Shown: positions 1-12,319 of the stretch, one piece after another
Numbering within the stretch: position 1 is the stretch's first letter
Layout of the letters: every line of letters begins with the position of its first letter
NCBI RefSeq assembly: GCF_017562075.2
Contig: NC_054084.1
Coordinates: 19,908,889-19,972,888 of the forward strand
Source: Anopheles merus
Lineage: Eukaryota > Arthropoda > Insecta > Diptera > Culicidae
Direction: 5' to 3'
DNA: 64,000 nt
Notes under the pieces: generated by a model
The model's input: the letters and a program-made list of their open reading frames with translations, nothing else
Told to the model about the DNA's origin: nothing
Databases searched by the model: none
Program-made: the position numbers and the translations under genes

Positions 1-3000
1 AGCGGGGTTTAAAGGAGCGAAATTCAGGCTTGATTTGTTTTCCATTTTTTGTGCACGGTTTATAACTATGATTGAGATGAAAAGTTTCTTGAAAGGAAAG
101 ATCTATGACAGTTGTAAGTAGCATAAATGTAAAATATACAAAAAATAATAAAAATTAAGACAATAATATTAGTAAAATTTTTAATTATATAAAAAGTATA
201 TAAAATGATAAAAAAATAATAAATAATATGTAATATTTAAACAGAAGCATTATCATACTGATTAAATTGAAATAAAAAATAAAAAAATAAAAAATAAAAC
301 CCTCAAACTTTTCATTTCACACCGATCATTATCGAGCTGTGCGATAGCGGTTCGTCGCTTATCGTAACGTTTAACTTTATTTGCGTTCCATTTTAAGCGA
401 CACCGTTTTTTTTTTTTGTAGCATTAAACTAGCAGTGTCGTTCATTTTTTTTTTTGTATTCTTCGCTTTTTTGCTGCGGCTTTTACATTATCCTTCTTTC
501 GCATCTTCGATCCGTACGATAAACCCTCCATCAAGCGCTATTGTTTGCGTAGCGCATTGCGCATAAAATTCGCACGCGACGTCTGGCGCATACGAGACGA
601 TGGCGCTGGAAGAGGGCAAAGCGTAGATAGCAAAACAACGACAGAACAAAAAAAAAATGACGAGGACACAATTCGCAATTGAGCGAACGTTTCGTCATTA
701 TCACACCTACGATGAGCCGCTTAGTTGACGAAACGATGGTTGGTTAAATAGGTGAAAATTAGCTCACGATCAGTCACGCCTTCGTGGGGGAAATGAACCA
801 CTTTTGTTCCATTTTGTGACACAAATTTGGAACATCTGTCAACGGTGCTTGTTGACTAAAATTTGGTCAAATCACGGTTTATACACTTAAAATAGGAACA
901 AAATGGGTAAAATAACTCCTTCTCAATTCAACTGGCAGGACAAATCCAATTGGAAAAAACGGAATGTATTTTCATCTACAAACGAACCGAAAGGAGATAT
1001 AATGGTACAACCTGTTCAGATTGCTACCGGTTTGTGACTCGTCTCGTCGCTGCCGGAATGAAAGTGTTATTGCAACGGTGGTCATAAATTCATTCATGTT
1101 TCACAAAACAGCAATCGTTGTACGATTGCTGGTAGAGACATTCGCATTTGCATACTGGAACCGCTTGGTGATCATGTCATCGTTGTTTTGCTAGTGTATA
1201 CCAAAACCATTAAGATACATTGCAATGAGAGGGTAAAAAAGCTGCTACCAGTAAATGCCGATTTAAGTATCAAACTAGTTACGGCTTATGCAGTGTATGA
1301 ACATGCGTTAAAAATATGGATCCAATTAATTATCTGCAAATGGAGATTAATCGATTGTCGTTCAAGTTTGCGGTGTGAAATTGCAATTTCTTATTACTGT
1401 TTTGAAGCACTTGTGTAGTATTGAATATTAGCTATTATATAGTGATAAAGTTCTATTAAAAACCATTTTTGTATTCAAACCGAAATGTTAGAAAGCAATC
1501 TAAAACGAACAAATAGTTTTTGTTCATATTTTGCTTTAATTAACACTTAAATTAGAACACATTGTACCAATATACAGCTCTATCATTACCAATTTCCCCC
1601 ATTTTAGCTTCAAATGTAGAATCACGTTTGCTCTTTGTTAACATTTCAATTGCTTTTATGGCTTTGGTCAACTCAACCCAAAACCCGGCCGCCATACAAT
1701 CGCTACAAAACATCACCATCATCGCCCGAGCCCTCGCCATAATGACGGCACATAAAGTTAACCCAATTTTGCATCCCAAACGCTCAAGTACGCAACAAAC
1801 CATCACCACCACCGCCGCTTCAACAGTGAAGCGCCAAGCCTAATTCAAAACCGTTTTCCCTTTCGACCGACTGTGGTGGCGGGAAGGGGCGACCCTACCG
1901 AGAGGTCAATCTGTACCAGTGCACTCTACTCAGCGGCAGCTCGCTTCATCTTCAGATCCGCCATGTTACCGTCTAATGATTTCAGCCCCCTCCCGGCCCT
2001 ACGCAGGCTGCGGAGGCTTCCGACGGATGTAAATTATACGTTTTCCATCACACACCAAGCTCCGTCTCCAGTCCGAAAGACAGAAAGGAATAGACAAAAA
2101 AAACACACACACACATGATGAAGGGAAGGTCGGTGGTCAGTGTTGCGCCACTCGGCGTCGGTCGGTACGCGGCCGGTCGTGAGTGGCGCCTCCGTACCTT
2201 GTGTGACCTTGACAGACGACGGCACATACACTGACCTAGAGCACGGTTATGTCCAATTATTTCCACTGCGACTACTGCAGCTACTTGGCTACTTTCTGGG
2301 AGCACGACGAGCACGAGACCCCATGTCCCATGGAGCCAGGTTGCACGATGCTGAGGTAGGGAACATTTCTTAATAATACCTTATTTGTGGCTTTTTTATT
2401 CAAAGTATCTCATTTATTGTGCACCCAAAAAAAAAAAAGAACGAACACAGTTTTAAGAAGAACACGTTTTATTGAACTTATTATTTCCATCCTTGCCGGT
2501 TGCCCTTGCTTTTAAGCAGTCAATTCAAAATTCCAAAACTCCACTCCAGTTGGTGAGAACTGCTCCAATGGCAGGAAATGAAAAATTCTACCGGAAACCG
2601 AACCACAGGCCCACACTAAAAGCATTTTTCACAAGGCCGTCCAATGGTGCCCCACTCACTCGTAAGCTTTTCCGAGTCTTGCCACCACCAGCGAAATGGT
2701 GCTGGAAATGGTTAACAAAGAGGAATCATAAACACTTGCCCACGTCACGGTACGTTGATCACTGCCACGGCTTGTTGGTGGTTGTTGCGTTGGAGAATCG
2801 GCTTGTTGCCTGAGGCTGGTGGTGACAGCCCGTACACAGATGCAGTTCTATCTCACTGGCGAAGGTGCACGGAACAAATGAGGCGCATTAACTAGCTTGG
2901 CCCGAGGGGTGGTTTTACCCGCCTTCAAACGCGTCACGATCGGATCTGATCTTCGTGAGGGAAAACAAATTCTTCTTGCAGGAATCTTTCATACCATCCC

Positions 3001-4700
3001 TCCCTACGAAAACGCTCATTAGATCCGTGATGATGTAAATGAAGCTCGCTAATGAAGCTCTCGGTATGAGCTCTTGAAGTGCCTGAGGTGGCCGAGGTTC
3101 TGAGCGGAACAGTATGATTGATAGGGCTCAGCCTACTGGCTCGGCTACTCACCGCGGTGTTTAATCGAATTGAAAGGGTGCTCAGGTGCACGGATGGGAT
3201 TTACGCAATGCTGCAAGTGTGATTACGAAGCAAACAATATTAACGTTAACGGAATGAGATCATGTTCTTGGCTTAACAAGCGCGTGCAGTAGGAATTTTA
3301 GGGCCCTGAAAGCATGATTTCATGAGACAATGAATTGTGGAAGAAAAGATGTCAGCAAATATGTTAAAATCAATATGTCTAGCGTCTCAAAACGATCACG
3401 TTTTGTGCCCAATCGATCGACGCACGATCTCCTCCACGGACACGATATCAACGCATTCGATCTACATATGTCCCACTGAAGCGAACCCAGTAACCTTGCA
3501 CCCATTACGGCCATCCCATGGAGCTAGGACGTCGTCGAACCCTAAACCCCTAAACCCAAGGAAACACCCATCAAAATTAATAAACCATTCACTAACCACC
3601 AACCCGATCGGATTCGGTGGTGGGATTATTAGTTTCCAATTAACGATGCTTTCGGCCCCGAAACCCGTTGCACCAACCAAACGGCGGATATGGCCCATTC
3701 AGGTGACGACGCCACCAAAAGCATCTCCGTCAAGACGGACGGACCTCCTTTCCCCTCCTCATAAGTTGCCAATAATAAGCACCGCCACGATCGTGGATCG
3801 TTTTGTGGATCGCCCAATCAACGCCGGCCTTCCAGCTGGACAGGCGCCTGTCCGACACAGCTGTGCCTGCATGTGCGTTGCTGCAGTTTGTGTGAGCCCT
3901 TGCGCTAGAAGGACTCGAGAGTGCTGCACACAGAAGCGGCATTTATGGTTTAAAACGGTTAGAAAAAAAAGAGCTCGAAACCATACACAGATGGATGAAA
4001 AGAAGGGAAAAACACAATAATAAACCCTCCGGTTGGATCGTTTGTCGTTGAAAGATGCCGAGCTCACCGGCGGCCGGGCACGATCTCGGAGATGCTGTGG
4101 ACTAGTGAAGCGTAAAAATTACCCAAGTTATCATAAAACCGTATGTGTGTTGCATGGTGCAATCGAATCCGGTGCTGAGAAATTAACCCGAACGGTGTGT
4201 GAGCGTACCAACCGCCGCCAACCTTGGTGCATTGGAAAAGATGACTTCTGTCTTCGGTCGTCTTGGATGTCAGTGGGGGGGGGGGGATGGTAGATGCGGA
4301 CCAGCTTTGCATACGGCGCGAGCGCAAGCACACACAAATTTAGTACGACCCGTTTGGGCTGGCATTACGCAAACGATTCTCAGTCGAACATTTCCAGTTT
4401 TGCTTCTTTGCAGCCGAACGCTTCTTCGTGCTGTAAAACAGAATTTTTCACACATCAAACACCAAAGCGAGCAAAAGAGCGCATCAATCAGCATTGCTTT
4501 TTTTCACGCAACGACGCGACAAAGTCACAGTTTGGTTTATCCCAATCGCGCGTGCCAACGGTGCAACGGTCGGTGCAACGGTTTGTTCGAGAACTGGTGC
4601 TCCCCAAAAATGCTCCCGAAATCGAAACTCGATAGCTGTCTAGGTTATGTAAATTCGAAGTAAAACATCAACTTTCTCGGTTCCAATTAGTTATGAGACC
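1..4700. other. Gene-free stretch, no supported gene
   Basis: The first 1.8 kb is AT-rich with A/T runs (about 150-300). From about 1,850 to 4,650 the composition is more balanced and several overlapping open frames occur on both strands. The longest is 3,337-4,020 (+). None shows a recognisable domain, a signal peptide, or the G/C third-position bias of the real genes here. I see no tRNA, promoter or complete mobile element. It is probably intergenic or intronic. Confidence 0.6.
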
Positions 4701-7240
4701 GGAGACTTGTGGAGCAGGACTACAAAACGGTACAGGTTTTAGTGGGTTCAGTTTTGGGCAGTGCTGTGGTATTGCAAGTAATGTCGTAATTCTGTTTATT
4801 TTGTTGTGAAATTGTAATAACTATTAGCTTAATTTATACTTTGCTCACTTTTTAGAAGCGAAAATTATTCAGTTTCTTTCATGGTGTACATTCTAGAAAC
4901 AAACATCTACACAAGGTACATTGCTTGTTTGCTTTTAATGCAACTAGGTTAACTCAACAATTTCCTCTGGTTGTCTCCTCAATTCCTGAAAAAAAAACAT
5001 AAACCTTTTCTGTTGGGATAATAATCTATGAAAACATTAAAATTGGTTGCAAAACAACGTTAAAAGCTGAAAGTAAAGGCAGTACCAATAATAGGCAAAT
5101 ATAACTAATGATTGAAAATATCATCATCTGCCTTTTGTGGATCGTTTTAGTTGATCTTTGAAACAAAAACATTTAAAAATTGAAGACGACACTCAAAGCC
5201 GAATATCTATCAGTATTTTGGGCAATCGAAATACTGACTTTACCGCAGGTTAACGACAAATACATTGAATTCAAGCAGTTTACTAAAAAAACATAATAAT
5301 AATCACAGACTTCCGCATGCATGATTGGATTGTTGTTAATCTATTGCATGCATTTTATTGTTTTATTATGTATTCTGAGTTTCTTCCTGTTTCACCAATG
5401 CTTATGTTTGTTTCCATAAGATACCGTACTGCTTCGAATTATGGACACGCTGATGACGCCGGACCGTTTCGAGCTGATGTTTCAGATTACGGACAATTTT
5501 ATTTATATTCCGGACAGCCTCAAAATTCCTTTTAAAATCTCCAAATTTGCTCACACACATCACCGTTTTAGCTTTTAATTTTTGCTAAGGCCTGGACGCT
5601 TGATTTTGGAAGTTGGTGTCCTCCTATACCGACCGAATGACGGTCATAAAAACAGCGGGGTTTGGGTGCTGTTTTGCTCTTATACTCGTAGATGCGTAGA
5701 ACTGAAGATCTGCTACACGAGGTGTCGGTCTTCCGTACGGCCATCAAGCCTATTCATTTCGGATAACGAAATTTGCGAAGTCGTGGAAAATTAGATGAGC
5801 GGTTGAAAAATTCCGTACACGGGTGCACAGTTAGGCGTTAGAATTGTAAGTGTTTATTTAAACTCAAAATGAATTCTTATATACTATTTTCTTAAAGTGT
5901 TCGTGTCGCTAGCCTTTTTCCTCTTCGCCACGCCTACGCATTCTTCTGGGAGGTTTTCTGGTTCTGGTGTGCTGATTTACGTCAAGCGTTATGGATGGAA
6001 ATGTGATCCTATTTTTATTGCTTTCTCTGGTGAGAACAATGAGGAAAATTGCGTGGTAGTTTTCCCTTTTGGCGTAGCTGTACCTAACACTTGAAGCCTG
6101 TGGTGCATGTTCCGAATGTATTGCATCATTGACAAATTCTTGACCTTATTGCTTTTTGAATTCATTATCTGGTTAATGTCACTGAAGCATCTGCGTTTGA
6201 GTGATTTTAAGGTTTAAAAATTGTATGACCCTGGGACACATGTATGTAGGGTTTCCCTACGATTCTCAGGAATTGGTCTAGCTTGACACACGTGCATGCA
6301 GTAATCCTAAGTTAACTGTTACAGGTTCGAAATGCATGAAATTGTTGATTGCTAAAACATGCAAGTCAAAAAACCAGATGACTTGAAGGGTATAGTATTA
6401 TATTATGTTTGTCTCCTTGATGGGTACGTTTAAACTATCATATTTTATTCTATTTTATGAGTTGAAAAAAGTATAAAAAATTTCGATTGTCACGTTCGCA
6501 ACAAAGCCACTTGTCACATAAATCTTCAAATATCGTCGTTTGCTTGTTACTATCACTGTTTTAACATACATTTTTATACTATTAAACACAACCTGCTTCG
6601 GGTGTCCGGAACTTAATACAAAATAAAAAAATCTTGCTTCTGATTCCGGACAAAATAAAACACGCGATTTAATGGAATTCCAAGCACAATTTGATAAACC
6701 AGTGTTGTTTTCACCTTGATAACTACTTCTACAACGAATTCCGATCTATTTCAATGCACGTCGATGCGATTAAAAGAAATTATCGAAGAAATAACACTGG
6801 CCCCGGTTTTTAGCAAAACTGCTAAAAATGCCTCTGGCGACGAAGTGACCGACAGAAAATGTTTAATTACTGAAGCATCAGGGCCTACTAGGAGTCAGTT
6901 ACATTTTTCAGTTGATTCTAGTACATGATTGCATTCATCTAAAAATTTATAAGTGGTATGGCCAGGGACTGAATTTGAACAAATTCAATGTAAACATTCC
7001 GAATGTCCGGAATTTGAAGATGTCTGCAATTTGAAGCATAACGGTATATACTTATGACTTAAAAGATAGTTACAAGTACATCAAGCTCCATAATTCGTAT
7101 GTTTGTATCAATTTCTTATATTTGCATTTTCTAGTGTTCTTGTTCATTATCCAGTTTTCTTTAACAAAAGCTAATATTTCACCATTTTTTTTTTTAATTT
7201 AATCACTTTTTTCTTGATTAAGCTCAAATCAAACTTTGCC
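4700..7240. other. AT-rich stretch with scattered TCCGGA-containing motifs
   Basis: No gene is supported. A short motif around TCCGGA, followed or preceded by A/T-rich words such as AAAATTCC or GGAATTTGAAG, occurs near 5,508, 6,607, 6,645 and 7,000, in both orientations. This could be debris of an old mobile element, but I could not find paired terminal repeats or a target duplication. Short open frames (5,582-5,794, 5,897-6,094, 6,716-6,928) look like chance. Confidence 0.35.
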
Positions 7241-10200
7241 CTTGAATGCTACACAATTTCCATTATATTCGCTTACCTACACGCCACACAGCGGCAACTC
7301 ACAACAGGAAATTGCAAGGACACCAGATAGACAAGCAACGCAAAAGGATCTCATCTCACATTACCCAATCCGCTCCCAGTGCGCTAGAAAAAAGGGTAAT
7401 GGACATTACCAAAATGCTTTCCGCTGGCGCTAATCTCAAATCGTCATCTTTCCATCAAGCGACTCAACTCAACTCCACACCGACCGTTCGTTCGCCTGCG
7501 TTACGACGCCACAAGGTCACCGGTGCGAAGGAAACCATTTTGCATTCAACCACCCAACCGTCCCAAATGTCTTCATCGCCCTTCGTTGGCCCACTGTTGA
7601 TCCCGTGAGATTGTCAACTGTTTCACCTCGGATGCTGCTACGGGCTTGCCGTTGCTCCACGAACCGTGAAGTCACCCTGCTGCTCGCTGCAGGTCTAGAC
7701 GGCCAGCGACCGCAGTGTGACAATAGAAACGGTATCAATCGGTACACTTTGTTTCCCAGCCCGTTGCGCATGGTCGCCGGTTCAAGTTGTGCATTTAATA
7801 AAATGCAGCGCCAGATTGCTCAGCTTATTGTTTTACAGCTGTCCCTGCTGCTGCTGCTGGTGGGGTAAATTTTGCGACCGACGCAACACACTCAAGCAAA
7901 ACCAACAATCGGTATCGGGGTGACACAAGCCATCATTAAAGTAAATGTGCTAAATGCGCTACTGAAATGGCTGTGCGCGGTGCCGTTGTTGCGGCTTTTT
8001 TTTTTTTTTTTGAGAGGCCATGCCGCGTGTGAGCGTGGCAATTAATTTCGGACGTTAATTTAGATGTTAAATTGCAATTTACACGCTCCGTCCACTTGTG
8101 TCTTGTTTCGCTTAACCATGGATCTGTGGATGATGATGTTCGCATACTTGTACTACAGCCACAGGTTAACAATTTGAACAAATGCAGATAAACAAGGGCA
8201 GATTGAACAGTGTTTACGGTAGGTGCAAAGACTCCGTTAATTCCTTGCAAAGTATGGCTTAACTTTGAGCCGTCGTTTGTCAGAACTGGTTTTAGGTGGC
8301 TATCAAACGGAGTGGCGTTATCAGATCAGAAGCAGTTACAATTTTCGATTTAAATGACACTTTATGTAACATTTTGCCCTAATTTGCTCTCCCTTGGCGG
8401 GGCATAAATTTAATGCTCTCGAGCGGTTTCGGGGCAAATCCACTTATCAATCACTGGAAGCCGCCCAAATTGACCGATATTAGGGGTAGCGAGCCGGTTT
8501 AGCATCAAAAGACAAGACTGAACAAGATAGCAAAAAAAAAGAAGAAGCATAATAACAAATCGAAATGTTTATCAACATTTACAAGGATTAATTTTATTCT
8601 TTCATTTTTTTTAATGGTGAGTTTGACAGCAATTTTGCTGATATAATACTGAATCACTGTGAAAACTATAATAAGTAGAAAAAAAATCAATTACCATTAA
8701 AAATAACAATACATTTTACTCAACTATTCTACTCAAAAAACTCAGTTAATTAGAATACAAAGCTATTTAGCTCACCGAGTTTAACAAGTAGTTCATCTAT
8801 TCCAAAGGGGAAAATATGGACGTTTCGCTAGATAACTGGTGAGTGAGGTAAATTGTTTTATTTGTATCGTGTATTATTATTTGTATTGTGTTTAAGTAAG
8901 AGGCAAAATCTTTACATTTTTAAATATCTTTTTATTGTATCAAAACCTTTACATCTTAATTTATAATTATAGAAACTAAATTCACGATGTATACATTCCT
9001 GCAAGAAAAAAGGATCCTAAATTTATATGCACTGTTTAACTCTTTCCTTAATCTGTTTCATTTCGTTGTTCTGCTACTTAATTATTATTTTTAAAGTTTT
9101 TTTGACACAAACTAACATCTAATCTTCCCTATACTGACACATATTTTACTATCATGTAATTTTATTATATATTTTATAGTTTGAACCTCATAATATATAA
9201 TTTCAAGCCTGAAGAATCTAATTTGAAATGCTTAGTTGTGTTCACGACCTGTTTTTGGCGTACATTGTTCACGAATATTTGATAAAATATTCTTAAATTC
9301 TTAATGTATCTCTTAGTTGTCCATATGTTTGCGTTCCTTTTGCTCATTTTAATTATTAGCTTGGAGGTTCGTTTGATGTTGGAATTTCTTTTAATCTACA
9401 TTAAATATTTTTAAGTTCGTTTTAGTGATACGATACAGAATACTGCAACATGGTTGATATCTTCTGTTTAATCCACTTATCTAAGTGGATAATTTGACTT
9501 GTTTAAAAAAATTAAAATGAAGCTTAAGTACTATAAATTACACTTCTTGCTCACACAGTAAAAGTAAATAAGTCTCTCAGCACAAACAATAGCATAAAAC
9601 ATGACTGATTTCTAACACACAAAACTATCCAATCCAACTCAGCAAGATCTAACACATCTCGATCAATTAAACACATAATTGAGCGTTAATGTTGCAATGC
9701 TGTCGAAAAAAAACTTCATTACCAACGCAAGTGCACAAATCGAAATGTAACATTTATGCGACAAACAAAACATAACAAAACAACCACACACCGGCTACGC
9801 ACTGCTAACGCATACGGAAACCTCCAATCGACTGATCTTTGGCGCGAGCCTCGCGACTCGCCGATGCACGCGCGTCGCTTCCCGATACGCAAACGACCTC
9901 AGAACCCGTTTACAACCCACACTCACACCCCCCCCCCCTCTCCTTCCCCCTCGCCCCTTGGAACGAAACTGAAAGCGAACGAATTTCCAACCGAAACCCG
10001 CCCGTCACCCGGCGTGAAGTTGTTTGGCCTAAATTTAACCCAAACCGGGGTGCCGGGAGTTACATTTCGCATTCAAAACCACGGGGCCCGGTGCGCTTGT
10101 TTTTGTGTGCGCCAAATCACACCCCACGGTGGAGGAAAGAAAACGACAGCTTCTCTTCATCCCTCCCCACAAATCGCGTGACGATCGCGGTGAATTGAAA

Positions 10201-10700
10201 GTGAAAAGATAAGCCACACAGTGGGGTGAGGAGCACAATCAGCTGATTCCAGATGATGAGCAATCGTTACACGTTGCAGTGTCATTCCATGCAGATTCGG
10301 GGTGCCTCGCCAGGGGGGGTTCTCCAGTATCCTCCCCACTCTGGTTGTGTGGCGCCTCCACAAACCACACCGGTTCGGCTCGGACGTCAGGCAGCGAATG
10401 CGCGCCAAAAACTTGACCGGGACCGACAAAACTGTTTACACATGAGTTGCCCCACACACACACACACACTCACAGCTATAGAGCTGGTTGGCCCCAAAGC
10501 TTGGGGGGCCCCGTGTGGCTCGAAAGAGGGAGATGCGAACGCGTTCTAGCGTTCGGCGGGCCAACCACCGAAGGCTCCCCCAAACAGCACGGCTACGGTT
10601 TTGTTGCGCGCGCGGTGGGGCAAAGTGCAAGTGATCTTTGGTGGCATAATTTGACGACACACTGCCACAAATGTTCGCCCTCTCCCTTTTCTGCTGGCGT
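7240..10700. other. Gene-free stretch upstream of the first cuticular gene
   Basis: 7,240-7,900 and 9,750-10,700 are GC-richer; 8,480-9,750 is strongly AT-rich. There is a poly-T run near 7,998-8,011, a C run near 9,930 and a CA run at about 10,453-10,469. Overlapping frames in the GC-rich parts have no domain signature. The last few hundred bases may carry regulatory DNA for the gene at 10,984. Confidence 0.5.
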
Positions 10701-10728
10701 ATGACGAAGGCTACCACTAGAGCCCGAC

Positions 10729-10763
10729 AGAGAGAGAGAGAGAGAGAGCGAGCGAGAAAGAGA
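10729..10763. repeat. GA-rich simple repeat
   Basis: A near-perfect (GA)n run ends in GCGAGCGAGAAAG about 100 bases upstream of a TATA box. GA runs in insect promoters are typical binding sites for GAGA factor, so this may be promoter-proximal. That role is inference. Confidence 0.7.
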
Positions 10764-10863
10764 ATGACACAGGACACAACACAAAGCTGCAACCGATTGT
10801 TTTTCGGTGGCATCGAAGTGTGGGATCTCGGCGGGCCCGTCGTATACTCGCCAACTTCACCCG

Positions 10864-10900
10864 TATAAATATGGCCAGTTAGTTTTGGTAAAGCATCATT
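10864..10900 (+). promoter_or_regulatory. TATA box and initiator of the cuticular gene
   Basis: TATAAATA lies at 10,864-10,871. An initiator-like TCATT lies at 10,896-10,900, about 30 bases downstream, which places the transcription start near 10,898. The coding start is 86 bases further on. This is the usual arrangement for strongly expressed insect cuticle genes. Confidence 0.65.
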
Positions 10901-10983
10901 CGGTCTTCACATCCAGTTCCAGTGAGTTTACCCTCCGAGTACCACGAGTGATATTTAGAAGAAGCAAAAACGAGCAGCTGAAA

Positions 10984-11746
10984 ATGAAGGTGTGTTTGCA
11001 ATTGTTTCCCAAGAATCAAATGTGCCCCAGATCAAGTGACATTGCCGCTGTGTGTGCAAGAGTGACATGCTAATACGGGACAGCTTCCCAACATTGACCT
11101 GCATTCAGTGAGGAGCTTCTTAAACTAATACAATGCATTTCCTTTGCATCTCCATTTCTCCACTCTCCAGGGATTCGTAGTGTTTGTGATGGCCATTGCC
11201 CTGGCGGCGAGTGCCGAGATCAAGAAGAAGGAAGCTGAGGCACCGGCTGCGGCCGAAGCGAACGGCGAGAAGAAGCAGGAAAAGCGTGGCCTGTGGGATC
11301 TGGGCTACGGATACGAATCGCACGGCTGGGACTCGCACAAGTCCCACGGCTGGGAGGAGCCTCATGTGACGACCATCACCAAGAAGGTGCACGTCCCGTA
11401 CCCGGTCGAGGTGGAGAAGCACGTCCCGTACCCGGTGAAGGTACCGTACCCGGTCACCGTCGAGAAGCACGTGCCAGTCGTGGTGGAGAAGAAGGTCCCG
11501 GTGTACGTCGAGAAGCATGTGCCGGTGCACGTTGACCGTCCAGTGCCGTACCCAGTCAAGGTTCCGGTGAAGGTGGTGCACAAGGAGTACGTCGAGGTGC
11601 CGAAGCCGTACCCGGTGCACATTGAGAAGCATGTCCCGGTCGTCGTGAAGAAGCCGGTGTACGTCGAGAAGCATGTTCCGGTGGTGGTCAAGTCGCACGG
11701 CTGGGAGCCTCATTCCCACTCGTACTCGGAGTTCCACTCGTGGTAA
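10984..11746 (+). CDS. Secreted PYPV-repeat cuticular-type protein
   Basis: Two coding exons are seen: 10,984-10,989 (ATG AAG) and 11,171-11,746, with a GT-AG intron of 181 bases. The spliced product is 193 residues. It starts with a signal peptide (MKGFVVFVMAIALAASA, then charged EIKKKEAEA), followed by an Ala/Glu/Lys segment ending in a dibasic KR, a Gly/aromatic SHGW segment, and then about 100 residues of valine-proline repeats (VPYPV, KHVPVVV, EKHVP). It closes with a second SHGW. An intron after the first codons of the signal peptide is a hallmark of insect cuticle genes. The composition fits the low-complexity proline/valine-rich cuticular group of mosquitoes (CPLCP-like), so extracellular matrix is its likely location. 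No chitin-binding R&R consensus is visible. The family call rests on composition only. Confidence 0.85.
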
Positions 11747-12293
11747 ATTCCAGCCCAACTGGTAACTAAACCATCCACCTGGGTGAGATGTTGCACCGTC
11801 TGATGGTGAACATGCGCCAAACATATCGTCCCAAAACACTCACACCATTACACACACGCAACACACTCTCACACACATACAGTACCAGTACCGTTTGATT
11901 GTGATCCTCGGTTTGGCCACAACGTTCCTCGCTGTGATGACTCTGTACTGCACATCCCCTTGCTCATCTTACACGCATCTTCTCTCAACGATCTCGACGA
12001 TCATTGCTCATTCTATAGTGCAATTCTGTCCTCTGATCTACAACGCACCCGCTCTGCTGTCTCAATCTCGAGCTTCTAGGTGATCTCCAACCTCCAACCA
12101 GCATGCCCAAAGCAATCCACAAGCTCTTATGGCCGAGAATGTCCAACGGAACTCGTCCTCCCTCATCCAGTTTGCAGCGTGTTGTCGTCAGCTGTACATA
12201 AATTATTTTACCCTGTCTTACACGGTTGTGTAAGGGCACATGTAAAAAAAGAGAACTTTCCCAAGAAACAGATGAGACATGTTAAAAAAATGT

Positions 12294-12299
12294 AATAAA
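12294..12299 (+). terminator. Polyadenylation signal
   Basis: AATAAA lies about 550 bases after the stop codon at 11,744-11,746. It is the first good signal downstream on this strand, so the 3' untranslated region probably runs to about 12,320. Confidence 0.45.
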
Positions 12300-12319
12300 A
12301 AATATAAAAATATTTAATT

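Noticed and set aside
3540..3563. CCCTAAACCCCTAAACCC, resembling a telomere-type repeat
   Set aside because: Only about two and a half units, in the plant-type sequence rather than any known mosquito chromosome end. Probably chance.
3337..4020. 227-codon plus-strand frame
   Set aside because: No domain, signal peptide or codon bias. Overlapping frames of similar length exist on the other strand.
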